A DNA stretch of 64,000 bases from Paenibacillus rhizosphaerae (GCF_014192015.1 NZ_JACHXJ010000003.1:434001-498000); one strand, 5' to 3'; shown: positions 26,658 through 36,060, counted from the first letter of the stretch. Notes: generated by a model not told the origin, from the sequence alone. Program-made: numbers and translations.

Positions 26658-28103
26658 TCATTGACGGGCGTGCGTTATATTATGGTTAATCACGACCAAC
26701 TTCATTTCTGTCAATTCCTCAACGGCATATTTGATTCCCTCGCGGCCCATGCCACTGTCCTTCACGCCGCCGTAGGGCATGTGGTCCAGCCGAAAAGAAG
26801 GCGTATCGTTGAGCATCACACCTCCGACATGCAGCGTTTTTGCCGAGCTGAAAGCATTATGCATATTCGAGGTATAAATGCCGGCTTGCAGTCCGAATCG
26901 CGAATCGTTGACGTAATTCACGGCCTCCTCAACGGATTTCACCTTATTGATTAGCACGACAGGCGCAAAAGCTTCCTGGCAGGAAACTTTCGTCTTCGAA
27001 TCAACTTCGAGCAAAACCGTTGGCAGAACAATATTGCGTTCAGCGGTTCCCCCTGTGGCGATCACCGCACCGTTCTGTTTGGCTTCCTCAATCCAGCTCA
27101 ACGTTCGCTCGACGTCTTTCCGGCTGATCAAGGCGGAAAGATCGGTCCTTTCGTCCAGCGGGTCTCCGATGGTCAGCTTGTGTGTCGTCTCTAAGAACTT
27201 GTTGACAAACATGTCGTAAATCGCTTCATGAACGTAAATCCGCTGTAGCGAAATGCACACCTGCCCCTGGAAACTGAACGAGCTGGTAACGCAACGGTCA
27301 ATAATTTCGTCGATGTCAACGTCCCGATCGACGATCAACGCCGAATTCGAGCCGAGTTCCAAGGTCGCACGCTTTAACCCCGCTCTGCTTCGAATTTCCA
27401 TTCCGACTTCCGGACTTCCCGTAAACGTCACAGCTTTGATGCGCGGGTCCGTCACGATCTTGTCGCCAACTTTCCTTCCACTCCCCGTCACAACATTTAA
27501 CGCTCCGGCGGGAAGACCGGCTTCGGCAAACAATTCCGCCACGAAAAACGAACTTAGCGGGGTTTGCGAAGCGGGTTTCAACACGACCGAATTGCCGGCT
27601 GCAATCGCAGGCCCGACCTTATGGGCGACAAGATTCATCGGAAAGTTGAATGGCGTAATGGCGCCGACGGTTCCCAGCGGCTCCCTGACGGTGTAGGCTG
27701 TCCGGTTTTCCCCGCCGGGCGCGGCGTCAACCGAGATTTGCTCACCTTGAATGCGCCTTGCTTCCTCCGAGGAAAACTTATAGGTCATGATCGTACGCTG
27801 CACTTCCGCGCGGGCCATGGCAAGCGGTTTGGCGGCTTCAGCGGCGATCAGCCGGGCCGCCTCCTCGGCTCGCTCGGTCAGGAGCAAAGTAACTTTACCC
27901 AAAATTTCGGCTCTCTGATGGCTCGACATCACAGCCATGACCTTAGCGGCACGATCGGCGGCCGCGATTGCAGATTCGGTCTCCTCTATCGTAGCTTGGG
28001 GAATTTCAGCGATCGTCTCTTCTGAGTAAGGCGATTTCAGAGTCTCGTAGTATTGAGCTTCAACCCACCTGCCATCAATGAATAACTTCTTTCTTCCGCT
28101 CAC
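26658..28103 (-). CDS. NAD(P)-dependent aldehyde dehydrogenase
   Basis: A 481-residue aldehyde dehydrogenase superfamily enzyme. Conserved parts are ITPFNFPMNLVAHKVGPAIA, KPASQTPLSS, VTFTGSPEVGMEI, the general-base Glu in TLELGSNSALIV and the nucleophile Cys in QGQVCISLQRIYV. The GSNSALIV and FSFQGQVCISLQ variants resemble the lactaldehyde / glycolaldehyde / GAPN-like subgroup. The start is taken as GTG 28103 (MSGRKKLFIDG) because AAAGGA lies 9 bases upstream. It is first after the ABC operon, separated by the hairpin at 28139-28174. It may oxidise glycolaldehyde, tartronate semialdehyde or an amino-acid-derived semialdehyde. Confidence 0.88.
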   Translation of the reverse strand: MSGRKKLFIDGRWVEAQYYETLKSPYSEETIAEIPQATIEETESAIAAADRAAKVMAVMSSHQRAEILGKVTLLLTERAEEAARLIAAEAAKPLAMARAEVQRTIMTYKFSSEEARRIQGEQISVDAAPGGENRTAYTVREPLGTVGAITPFNFPMNLVAHKVGPAIAAGNSVVLKPASQTPLSSFFVAELFAEAGLPAGALNVVTGSGRKVGDKIVTDPRIKAVTFTGSPEVGMEIRSRAGLKRATLELGSNSALIVDRDVDIDEIIDRCVTSSFSFQGQVCISLQRIYVHEAIYDMFVNKFLETTHKLTIGDPLDERTDLSALISRKDVERTLSWIEEAKQNGAVIATGGTAERNIVLPTVLLEVDSKTKVSCQEAFAPVVLINKVKSVEEAVNYVNDSRFGLQAGIYTSNMHNAFSSAKTLHVGGVMLNDTPSFRLDHMPYGGVKDSGMGREGIKYAVEELTEMKLVVINHNITHARQ

Positions 28104-28138
28104 TCCACATCGTCCTTTCAATTTTCACGGAAACATTA

Positions 28139-28174
28139 CCCCCATTTTCAGGTTTATTATTCTGAAACTGGGGG
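28139..28174. repeat. Hairpin element with GTTTATTATT loop, copy 2
   Basis: CCCCCATTTTCAG and CTGAAACTGGGGG form a 13-bp stem with one mismatch around GTTTATTATT. Compared with copy 1 (15973-16006), stem bases changed on both sides so that pairing is kept. It lies between the ABC lipoprotein gene and the aldehyde dehydrogenase gene. Confidence 0.7.
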
Positions 28175-28225
28175 TAACTGAAGACTTTTTGTTTTTCACT
28201 AATTTACCATATCAATCCAAACATC

Positions 28226-29848
28226 CTATTTTTTCTTCAGTGCAGTAAGCTCGTCCAGAACAGGCTGAATCAGTGGCATTTTTGATTTGACCCAAGCGTT
28301 CCAGTTAGCCTCTACATCCGGTCCCTTCAGAACAATAGAAGCTAATTCTTTATTGAGGTCCATGACTGCGCGAGTACGCGCAGGGGAACTGTAGAAGTAA
28401 ACGTCCGGGTCGAGCGTTACAAAATCCGCAGGATTATTAACATCTGTGGCCTTCATTTTATTAACATACTGATTCAGGCCTTTATCGCGCCAAATTTGCG
28501 GCAATGTCGGGTTAATCAAGTTGAAATCGTCGCGCAGACGGAGCAACGGAGTCCATAAGTCAGGGATACTCTTGTACTTGTCAGAAGTCTGGGTCTCGCC
28601 GTTCAAGTTCTTAATCGTGCCGTCGGCATTCTTCTCCCAGTCAACGCCTTCAATGCCCATATTAATGAGGTTCTGTCCTTCCGGAGAAGCGGAATAGTCC
28701 AAAATGTCGAGAATGCGTTCGAACTTGGCATCCTCCAGTTTCGGGTTGAAGATCAGGCTGCCAGCGAAGTTAGGGATTTCATTGGTATGATAAACACCAT
28801 TGTCATCCGTAATAATCGCAAAGTTCAACGCTTCTTCAGGATTAACACCTAAGTTCGCTTTCATAAAGCTGGCCTGACGAGTACCCACGGAGGCCAAGCC
28901 CGCGGAGGCATTCATCGCAGCAACGCCAGCAGTACTCAGTTGCGCTTCCGTTTCTCTTCCGCCTGGCAGATTGTAGAACTCAGGGTGCAGCAGCCCCTCG
29001 TCATAGGCCTGACGCCACAGCTTCAACCCTTCCAGAACTTCCGGATCGGCGAGCCCCCAATGAAACACGCCGTCAGCGTCCTGGTAGAACTGAGACTCAT
29101 TCCGGTAATGGTTCGAGAAGGCGTGTACGAAGAGATGAGGAAGGTCCGAAGATGCAATCTCCATCGGAACGAGCGCCTTGCCCACTTTGCCAGGATCCTG
29201 TTCCTTGATCTTTCGCCCGATATCCATGATTTCACTAATGGTGTAAGAATCCTTTACTTCGGCACCAACGGCACGGAACCAATCCGCACGGTACCAAATA
29301 CCCGAGTTGTCGATCAGCGTGTCTATTGGATAGTTGTCACCCATGATCGGCTTGAGCAGAATGTTGTCGCTGCCCACTTGCTTCGAGAGATAGTCGGCCA
29401 TTCCAGTCGCATCTTGGGACGCGGCAAGGTTCGGCCATCTCTCGCGCCAACCTTTAGGCAATTCCTTCAGCAGTCCCTGTTTTACATAGGAGACATACTC
29501 GGAATGATTATAGTTCCAGCTTCCCATGTCGGCCATATCGCCGGAATTGATCCAGATGCGGAACGTTTCACTGTTGTTATTGGAGGCTACCGGCATGATC
29601 TCCCAATCGAAGTTGAACTTGTCCTTCCAGACCTTTGCGAATTCATCGTCGTTAACATCAAGGTTATTACTGCCGACGGCATACGAAATGGTCATAGGCT
29701 CGGCATACTTATTCTGTTCTTGCCCCGTGTCTGCCGACGACGGTGCGGATGTGGCCTGGGGTGTGGTCTCATTTGAAGAACATGCTGAAACTATACCGGC
29801 CAGCATGATCGTCACAAGAAGAGACATGAGTGTTCTTGTTTTTCTCAT
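28226..29848 (-). CDS. Lipoprotein substrate-binding protein of LplA-type ABC importer
   Basis: A 540-residue lipoprotein. The signal peptide ends in the lipobox AGIVSAC (Cys23 of this frame); the large size and sequence such as FAGSLIFNPKLEDAKFERIL and DLNKELASIVLKGPDVEANW are typical of the Paenibacillus LplA/YtcQ group. Start ATG at 29848 is chosen because GGGAG lies 9 bases upstream and a signal peptide follows; a longer frame to 30145 would run into the permease gene. Together with the LplC- and LplB-like permeases upstream it forms an oligosaccharide importer. The ATPase is not encoded here and is probably a shared MsmX-type protein. Confidence 0.92.
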   Translation of the reverse strand: MRKTRTLMSLLVTIMLAGIVSACSSNETTPQATSAPSSADTGQEQNKYAEPMTISYAVGSNNLDVNDDEFAKVWKDKFNFDWEIMPVASNNNSETFRIWINSGDMADMGSWNYNHSEYVSYVKQGLLKELPKGWRERWPNLAASQDATGMADYLSKQVGSDNILLKPIMGDNYPIDTLIDNSGIWYRADWFRAVGAEVKDSYTISEIMDIGRKIKEQDPGKVGKALVPMEIASSDLPHLFVHAFSNHYRNESQFYQDADGVFHWGLADPEVLEGLKLWRQAYDEGLLHPEFYNLPGGRETEAQLSTAGVAAMNASAGLASVGTRQASFMKANLGVNPEEALNFAIITDDNGVYHTNEIPNFAGSLIFNPKLEDAKFERILDILDYSASPEGQNLINMGIEGVDWEKNADGTIKNLNGETQTSDKYKSIPDLWTPLLRLRDDFNLINPTLPQIWRDKGLNQYVNKMKATDVNNPADFVTLDPDVYFYSSPARTRAVMDLNKELASIVLKGPDVEANWNAWVKSKMPLIQPVLDELTALKKK

Positions 29849-29895
29849 ACAAATTAGCTCCCTTTTTTTATATATTATCAATCCGCGTAAAATTG

Positions 29896-30780
29896 TTATT
29901 TTACCGCGCCGACCATAATGCCTTTCACAAAGTATTTTTGCAGGAACGGGAAGAACAGCATAACCGGAAGCATGGTACATATGATAGCGGCTGTTTTTAC
30001 TCCCATAGCGAAATTTGACGCCAGCTCGATCGTGTTCCCGCCGGTTTTCACCATATCCATTTGCGCATCGATTACAATGCTTCGCAGCACCAGCTGCAGC
30101 GGTTGAAGATCTCCTTTTTGAAGAAAAATCATAGGGTTGAACCATTCATTCCAGCGGTCCACTGTGTAGAACAAGGTTATGGTGGCAAGTACGGGCGCGG
30201 ACAGCGGCAAAACAATATTGGCAAGAATCCGCCATTCCCCCGCTCCGTCTATCCTCGCTGATTCCATAAGCGAATCAGGCAGGGCTTTGAAAAAATTGTG
30301 CATGAGAATCATGTAAAAGGTACTCACTGTATTTGCCAGAACAACAGCCCATAAATTATTGGGCACCAGGTGCAGATCCTTCATTAGCATATACAATGGG
30401 ATGATTCCGCCGTCAAAAATCATAGCGAGCAACACAAAGTAAAAGATGAATTTGCGCCCGGGAAAATTTTTGCGACTCATCCCATAAGCAAAACTTGTGG
30501 TAAGAAATAAACTTAGCGGCAAAGACATTACCAGGAGTTTAAATGTAGTAAAATAACCGCTCGCGATGCGCCCGTCCTCAAATATCCGTTTATACGATTC
30601 AAGCGTCGGTTCCTTGGGGAAGAGTAGCAACGGGGTTTTAATGTATTCGGTCTCTGATGTAAACGAAATTACGACAACGCTTAAAAACGGAAACAAAACT
30701 AATAATCCCCATATAATCAGAATAGCTGGAATAACATAATCGCCTATCGTCCTTCTTTTCAAGCTTTTCGTTGATTTCAT
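29896..30780 (-). CDS. ABC sugar permease, LplC-like
   Basis: A 294-residue inner-membrane permease of the MalG/LplC type with six membrane segments. The EAA loop region is LPDSLMESARIDGAGEWRI and the C-terminus KYFVKGIMVGAVK is typical. ATG start with AAAGGAGG upstream. It lies 18 bases after the LplB-like permease and 47 bases before the lipoprotein gene. Confidence 0.93.
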   Translation of the reverse strand: MKSTKSLKRRTIGDYVIPAILIIWGLLVLFPFLSVVVISFTSETEYIKTPLLLFPKEPTLESYKRIFEDGRIASGYFTTFKLLVMSLPLSLFLTTSFAYGMSRKNFPGRKFIFYFVLLAMIFDGGIIPLYMLMKDLHLVPNNLWAVVLANTVSTFYMILMHNFFKALPDSLMESARIDGAGEWRILANIVLPLSAPVLATITLFYTVDRWNEWFNPMIFLQKGDLQPLQLVLRSIVIDAQMDMVKTGGNTIELASNFAMGVKTAAIICTMLPVMLFFPFLQKYFVKGIMVGAVK

Positions 30781-30798
30781 ATGACCCTCGCCTCCTTT

Positions 30799-31746
30799 CT
30801 AGCCCATTAAGCCATCTTTACCCATCAGCTTTGCGATGCGGTCAGCAGCCAATAAAAGTACCATATTAATGACGGAACGGAAAAGGCTTACCGCCGTTGA
30901 GTAAGAAAAATCCGGCGCACTTTGGAATGAGATTTTATAAATATACATATCCAAGGTTTCAGCTACGTCGCGTACCGCGTCATTGCTCAGATTGAAAATC
31001 TGATCAAAGCCTGTGGACATCAGACCGCCCATCGTGAGGATAAACATAACAATGATCGTGGGCATAATACCGGGCACAGTAATGTGGAACATTCTTTGAA
31101 ACCGGTTTACCCCATCAATGGCCGCGGCCTCGTATTGCTCTGAATCAATGCCAGATATAGCCGCCAGGTAGATGATTGCTCCCCAACCTGAACTCTTCCA
31201 GATCTCAGTAATGTACAGCAAGGGGACAAAAATGGGTTCATTTCCTAAAAAATTAAAAGATTTAAGGCCAAAAGCCTTAATCATGCCGTTAACAAACCCA
31301 TCGTAAGACAAAATAGTAATCAGGACGCTTGATAGTACCACCCATGATAAAAAATGCGGAAACGTGAGTATCGTTTGCAAGCTTTTTTTCAACCTTAGGA
31401 AAATCACTTCATTTAAAATAAGGGCAATCACAATTGCCATGGGGAACTGAAAGACCATTCTTCCCAAGTTGATTTCCAAGGTACGAACTACCGAATGTAT
31501 AAACGCCTGATCCACAAATATATATTTGAAGTTCTCCATGCCAACCCACGGGCTGCCCCATATTCCGCCTTTCGCCGTATAGGTTTTAAAAGCTAACGTA
31601 AGTCCACCCATGGGTCCGTAAACAAAAATGATATACCAGATAAAACCCGGAGCCAATAAGGTGTAAACCATCCTGTATTTCCAAATAGATATCAAGAGGT
31701 TTCTGAATTTTTTCGTTTGCGTTCTTTCCGTAAGTGAGGTGATCAA
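30799..31746 (-). CDS. ABC sugar permease, LplB-like
   Basis: A 315-residue permease of the MalF/LplB type with six predicted membrane segments. The EAA motif is in ISGIDSEQYEAAAIDGVNRF; YTLLAPGFIWYIIFVYGPMGG is the typical first segment. TTG start preceded by AGGAGG. It lies 22 bases after the BadF-type kinase gene. It forms the channel with the LplC-like partner. Confidence 0.93.
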   Translation of the reverse strand: MITSLTERTQTKKFRNLLISIWKYRMVYTLLAPGFIWYIIFVYGPMGGLTLAFKTYTAKGGIWGSPWVGMENFKYIFVDQAFIHSVVRTLEINLGRMVFQFPMAIVIALILNEVIFLRLKKSLQTILTFPHFLSWVVLSSVLITILSYDGFVNGMIKAFGLKSFNFLGNEPIFVPLLYITEIWKSSGWGAIIYLAAISGIDSEQYEAAAIDGVNRFQRMFHITVPGIMPTIIVMFILTMGGLMSTGFDQIFNLSNDAVRDVAETLDMYIYKISFQSAPDFSYSTAVSLFRSVINMVLLLAADRIAKLMGKDGLMG

Positions 31747-31768
31747 TACTCTAGACTCCTCCTATTGG

Positions 31769-32725
31769 TTATTTTTCCTCAAGCTCAGTAATAAACGGTA
31801 TTTCACCACCTAAACAATCCAAAGCCATCTGCGCCGCGCTGTCCGCTCCGTCAACTTTTGGACGTACCAGGCTGGAATTAGGGTATTCCTGCAAGAAGAG
31901 CCGCCTGTACTCATCCGCAAAGATCGCTGAGTCATGAAATACGCTACCCCACATTCCACACACAAAAGCGGATCCTTTTTCAAATCCCAGCTTCTGAACC
32001 ACTTCCCATGAAAGATTGACGAGTTCCCTAGCACCTTTGTGCAAAATATCAACGGCAGCCTCATCGCCATCGATTGCCGCGCTATATACCAGAGAGGCCA
32101 TTTCCGGCTTAATCAGATTGCGTCGGAGGCTGTTTGCACACTTAATCAGTTTGTTAGAGTCAAAGCCGTGGAAGTGTTCGATCATATTCATAACCAATTT
32201 TGTAGTGGGAACACTTTCATCTATCCACCTTGACATATGCTTAAGGGCCATAACAGCGAGCCACTGCGCAGAGCCTTCATTGCCCATGATGGTGAGGGGA
32301 TACCCTCCTGAGCGCGTTATTTTTCCCGTTTCATTCCGACCGACTACAATAGAACCCGCGCTTGAAATTGCCACGATGCCGACGCCTCCCGTTGCCCCGT
32401 ATAGCGCTACTTTTCCGTCATTCATACAGAAGATGGGACAAGGAAAACCCAGTGCCGCGTAAAAACTCTCTACGACTAATAGGTCTCCGGACGAATCAAT
32501 GCCCACCGAGCCGACGACAACGCATTTGCAATCTTCTATTTTAGCGTCGAAATCATTTAATAGTGCTTTGGTCACTTCGGATACTAAGCGTTCAGCCTTC
32601 TTTTCTCCTACAATTTTGCGGTTGATTGCTCGTCTCGACTTTTCGGCCAGTGTCCTCCCTTCCAAATCCATAGCTTTAATTACATACTTTGTCATTCCAT
32701 CGTCTACGCCGAGTACATATTTCAT
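31769..32725 (-). CDS. BadF/N-acetylglucosamine-kinase-type sugar kinase (second copy)
   Basis: A 318-residue ASKHA kinase. The phosphate-1 loop reads GVDDGMTKYVI instead of the usual GGGTK form. The likely catalytic Asp is in FCMNDGKVALYGA, phosphate-2 is AISSAGSIVVGRN and a late glycine motif is FVCGMWGSVF. It is the second gene of the SIS-kinase-permease operon, 9 bases after the SIS gene and 22 before LplB. Its place fits phosphorylation of an imported amino sugar such as GlcNAc or GlcN, followed by the SIS protein; the altered glycine loop leaves activity less certain. Confidence 0.8.
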   Translation of the reverse strand: MKYVLGVDDGMTKYVIKAMDLEGRTLAEKSRRAINRKIVGEKKAERLVSEVTKALLNDFDAKIEDCKCVVVGSVGIDSSGDLLVVESFYAALGFPCPIFCMNDGKVALYGATGGVGIVAISSAGSIVVGRNETGKITRSGGYPLTIMGNEGSAQWLAVMALKHMSRWIDESVPTTKLVMNMIEHFHGFDSNKLIKCANSLRRNLIKPEMASLVYSAAIDGDEAAVDILHKGARELVNLSWEVVQKLGFEKGSAFVCGMWGSVFHDSAIFADEYRRLFLQEYPNSSLVRPKVDGADSAAQMALDCLGGEIPFITELEEK

Positions 32726-32734
32726 ACAGTCCCA

Positions 32735-33835
32735 TCACTTCCCCGAATCCGACGTCTTAGTATTCATATCAGAAGTTATTGAACGTATGGCAGGGTGGCG
32801 GACTATCCCCAGTTCCTGGGTTAGTAGCGACGATATAAGCTGTCCAAAGTAAATATCCACGAATGGAGACATGAATTTACTGTCTCCCGCGTTCAATCGA
32901 AGTATATTATCACCCTGCATAGAACCGGTTCGATCAATAATGTAGCTGTTTTTGCTGGCCTTGCGAGTGATGTCTGCCATTTTTTGCATCCGGATGCTGT
33001 CTTTGTCACCAGAATTAAAGAGGAATAAGGCGGTTTCCTCATTGATACAAATAGGCGGGCCATGCAAAAACTCCTCAAACTCATATCCGGCGCTGGGTAA
33101 GCAAAGGGTTTCCAACACTTTTAGCGCGTCTTCCTCACCCACGGCCGCCGCAGGTCCCTTACCCACAAACAGGAAATGACGAGCTGTTTTCAGATCGTCC
33201 AAATGAGCACGGTAAAACTCCTCGCACACCTTCAGGTTTTGCTCGCCATATCCTATTGTTTTTTTCAGCAGTCCAATTTCTTCGCCATACCCCGCCTCAC
33301 TTAAATTCCCACATAGCAGCGCAGCTTCGAGCGTGGCAAGGTATAAGCAAAGCACCGTTCCCGTAACACCTCTAGTTTTGGGACCCACAGTTTCGTCGCC
33401 CACCGAGATATCTACAGAAATATCCGCCATACGCGCAACGGGATTGTCCACGCCAGCTGTAAACGATACCGTCGGGACTCCGTCTCGTAGTTGTTCCAGT
33501 AAAGCCACGGTGTTAGACGACTTGCCGCCCTGAGAGATTGCCAGAACAAGCGGGCGCGCACCTCGGATGATTGGCTGATTGCTCGGAGGCGCGCAGGTTA
33601 TTTCCACCCCCAGGATCGTTTCCATATATTCTCTTGCCGCTTTGCAAGCATTCAAGCTGGAACCGCTTCCAAAAAGATAAATTCGATCCGGTTTCTGTTC
33701 GTTATAAAAACGAGCAAAACCCCCGACTATATCCTTTCTTTTAGAAAGCAGTTCCTCCATACATGAAGGCTGGCTGCGATAATATCTGTACATCTCCTGC
33801 AACATATCATGATACTGCCGCATTGCCTGTTCCAT
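32735..33835 (-). CDS. SIS-domain sugar-phosphate isomerase/deaminase-like protein
   Basis: A 366-residue protein with two SIS domains like the isomerase half of GlmS, FrlB or AgaS. Sugar-phosphate loops are LFGSGSSLNACKAARE and AISQGGKSSNTVALLEQL in domain 1 and FLFVGKGPAAAVGEEDALK in domain 2, with the catalytic-type YEFEEFLHGPPICI. No glutaminase domain is present, so it is a deaminase/isomerase rather than a synthase. Start ATG 33835 is chosen because AAAGGACG lies 7 bases upstream; a longer frame to 33919 overlaps the promoter. First gene of the operon, with a good SigA-type promoter at 33873-33901. Confidence 0.88.
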   Translation of the reverse strand: MEQAMRQYHDMLQEMYRYYRSQPSCMEELLSKRKDIVGGFARFYNEQKPDRIYLFGSGSSLNACKAAREYMETILGVEITCAPPSNQPIIRGARPLVLAISQGGKSSNTVALLEQLRDGVPTVSFTAGVDNPVARMADISVDISVGDETVGPKTRGVTGTVLCLYLATLEAALLCGNLSEAGYGEEIGLLKKTIGYGEQNLKVCEEFYRAHLDDLKTARHFLFVGKGPAAAVGEEDALKVLETLCLPSAGYEFEEFLHGPPICINEETALFLFNSGDKDSIRMQKMADITRKASKNSYIIDRTGSMQGDNILRLNAGDSKFMSPFVDIYFGQLISSLLTQELGIVRHPAIRSITSDMNTKTSDSGK

Positions 33836-33872
33836 AAGAATCGTCCTTTCGATTGGTTGATTTAATGGTTTC

Positions 33873-33901
33873 ATATTATTTTCAACCGATTTTATTGTAA
33901 A
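33873..33901 (-). promoter_or_regulatory. SigA-type promoter of SIS-kinase-ABC operon
   Basis: On the - strand TTTACA (33896-33901), a 17-base spacer and TAATAT (33873-33878). The leader to the ATG at 33835 would be about 30 bases. Confidence 0.65.
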
Positions 33902-34532
33902 GGATGAAAAAACTTGCAATCAGACCTTTATCTATCAGAACTTTTAAGTTTTTCGCTGGCTTAAATTTTAATAAATTGATGATTGATGAATATGTTTTTT
34001 GTGGCATTAAGGCAAACTTAACACATTAAAATAAAATAATTTGTACCATTTTACATTTGTCAAGTATGAACTTTTATAATCACTTGTATCATTGAATAAG
34101 ACTAGACTTATTGAATCGATATTAAATAGAATAGAATCAATTTCATAATGATCTTTATTGAAGATCGACTTTAGCTAGCTTCAAACAATGACGAAAGTTG
34201 CTAAGTAAGGGGCAAACAGCAAAATCTTTGGATGATGTGTAGTTGGACATTTCGTGCTTTGGATCGAGGTTATCGTAGCGAAAGCTAGGATCTTCCTTGC
34301 AGACAGACAGGTTGGGTTTTTGTTTTTCAGTCGGGCTTACCACACAAACTTTTTTTGAAAGCACTTCCAAAATTAGTGTTTCTCCCTTTCATCTCGACGT
34401 AACCAAACACTTTCAAAATTTAGGGGATACACCTCTTTTTCGTGTCTAAAAAAACTCAAGCTACTCAAGGTATTTATTTGTGAAATTAATTCACAGAATA
34501 TATTTTGGAGCATTCGTCCGGAAGGTGATGTT
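33902..34532. other. AT-rich divergent intergenic region
   Basis: About 630 bases, clearly AT-richer than flanks. A leftward 71-codon frame (34155-34370) would need a TTG start 12 bases from AAGGGAG; it is not recognised and not called. No recognisable RNA element was seen. The right end holds the ribosome site (GGAAGGTGATGTT) of the response-regulator gene. Confidence 0.4.
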
Positions 34533-35228
34533 ATGAAGACGATTGTTAACCCTATAAAAGTTCTAATTGTTGATGGCTCGGAACAAACACGGAATAAGCT
34601 AACGCGCATTATGGCTAACAATCCGGCTATTGTTTTGGTTGGTTCCGTTGGTAGCGGGTATGAGGCGGTAGCTTTCGCCGCCAATAACGCTCCTGACGTA
34701 GCAGTAATGGATATTGAAATAGAGTCTAGACTCGCGGGGCTTTACGCAATGCGCGAGATAATCAAACTGCGGCCAAATACCAAAGTTATCATCTATACTG
34801 TCCAGAATACCGACTATTTCATCTCCAATGCATTTCTATTCGGGGCGTCCGACTACCTCATAAAAGGCGTCTCTGAATCCGACTTACTCGACACCATAAT
34901 ACGTGCTGCGCAAAACCGCTCTTACATACACCCAGAAGCCGCGGAGTATTTGAGGAAGGAATATATCCAATTGAAAAACGTCCAAGAGAACCTTGCATAT
35001 ACTGTTCAGGTAATTCTGAAACTCACCCCCTCAGAAATGGAAATACTACACTTGTTGCGATCCGGCATGAAGTATGAGGAAATAGCTGAAGTCCGTTTTA
35101 CTGAGATGACGACTTTGAAGACCCATATTTCAAATCTTCTAAGGAAATTTGACAAAAAGAGTGTTGTAATGCTGCTGGAAACCATTGAGAATACAGGGTT
35201 CTTTTCTCTATTAGAAAATGCGAAATAG
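34533..35228 (+). CDS. Orphan LuxR/NarL-type response regulator
   Basis: A 231-residue protein with an N-terminal receiver domain (about 8-125) and a C-terminal LuxR-type HTH (about 160-225; LTPSEMEILHLLRSGMKYEEIA and TLKTHISNLLRKF). The phospho-acceptor is Asp60 in AVMDIEIESR. The acidic pair near the N-terminus is VDGS (Asp14 kept, the second acid replaced by Gly15), so phosphorylation may be altered. The ATG has GGAAGGTGA upstream. No histidine kinase is adjacent. It is divergent from the SIS-ABC operon and could regulate it, but nothing in the sequence proves that. Confidence 0.88.
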   Translation: MKTIVNPIKVLIVDGSEQTRNKLTRIMANNPAIVLVGSVGSGYEAVAFAANNAPDVAVMDIEIESRLAGLYAMREIIKLRPNTKVIIYTVQNTDYFISNAFLFGASDYLIKGVSESDLLDTIIRAAQNRSYIHPEAAEYLRKEYIQLKNVQENLAYTVQVILKLTPSEMEILHLLRSGMKYEEIAEVRFTEMTTLKTHISNLLRKFDKKSVVMLLETIENTGFFSLLENAK

Positions 35229-36060
35229 AAACGATGAAGAATATGGCAAACTGCCATAAACTTCTTATTACCCAGTTGATTCGCTCCTATACAATAGACC
35301 CGACAAATACAAGATAGCCGGTCGGAAGCATATTACCCACTGGATTGGAAAGTATAAATAGTTATTTGCAGCCTCAAAGCATATAACGGAAGATTGAGGC
35401 ATATGACCAAGGATAACTGTTGACGTTCTGGCTGGGGTAAACCTAAACCAAGCCATATCCGATCTTTCATTTATATACCCTCTTTACTGTTTTCTGTTCC
35501 AAAATCACCAAAAAGCATGCTTTAATAAGAGAGACATTTATTAAAGCAAAGAAATACCTTTATGAAGAAAGAAGTATCTAACAAAAAAACCTTCTCCTCT
35601 CCGGAAGAGATTGAAGGTTTTACGCAGCTTCAATTTTTCTTATTAAACTAACGCTCCTCGTTAGTTTAATAAGCTAATGCTCAATTGTTAGGAACGCCTG
35701 AGTCCTCATTGTTACTTAGGTAGATCTCCGTATGCTCACTATAGGCCATGTGCCAAAAATCCATCTCTAGTAAGCTTACCTTTTCAAAAATGGCGGCCAG
35801 CTCTACTTTTTCATGTGCATTAGACAGAAGAAGAACAAAGGACACATGAGAATCACTGTAGAGCAATACCAGACGATCCATGAACAGATCGAAAAAAGTT
35901 GAAGGAATACGAATTTACCCATGAAGAATGGAAGGCTGAGGTGAAGGATCACTTCGAGAAGCGACCGAAGAGCAATAATGGGAATATCATTGCTTCTGCA
36001 TGCTGCACTAAGGCGGTTTGATGTGGGATAATGCTACTGTACTGAGAGGAGGGATTATCC
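35229..36060. other. Sparse region with decayed small frames
   Basis: Holds two hairpins (35587-35621 and 35639-35673) and a leftward 66-codon frame at 35681-35881 (MDRLVLLYSDSHVSF...) without good ribosome-site support. A rightward fragment at about 35893-36021 reads KKLKEYEFTHEEWKAEV ... IIASACCTKAV then stop; it has no ATG and looks like the tail of a small phage-like gene. None is called as functional. Confidence 0.4.
35639..35673. repeat. Perfect 15-bp hairpin
   Basis: CTTATTAAACTAACG and CGTTAGTTTAATAAG flank a 5-base loop. It is AT-rich and lacks a strong T run on either side; a possible bidirectional terminator. Confidence 0.5.

Noticed and set aside
28940..29776. 278-codon rightward frame inside the lipoprotein gene
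   Set aside because: Antisense shadow; the leftward gene has a signal peptide, lipobox and operon context.
29849..30145. 99-codon N-terminal extension of the LplA-type lipoprotein
   Set aside because: It runs into the LplC-like permease gene; the internal ATG has a ribosome site and is followed by a signal peptide.
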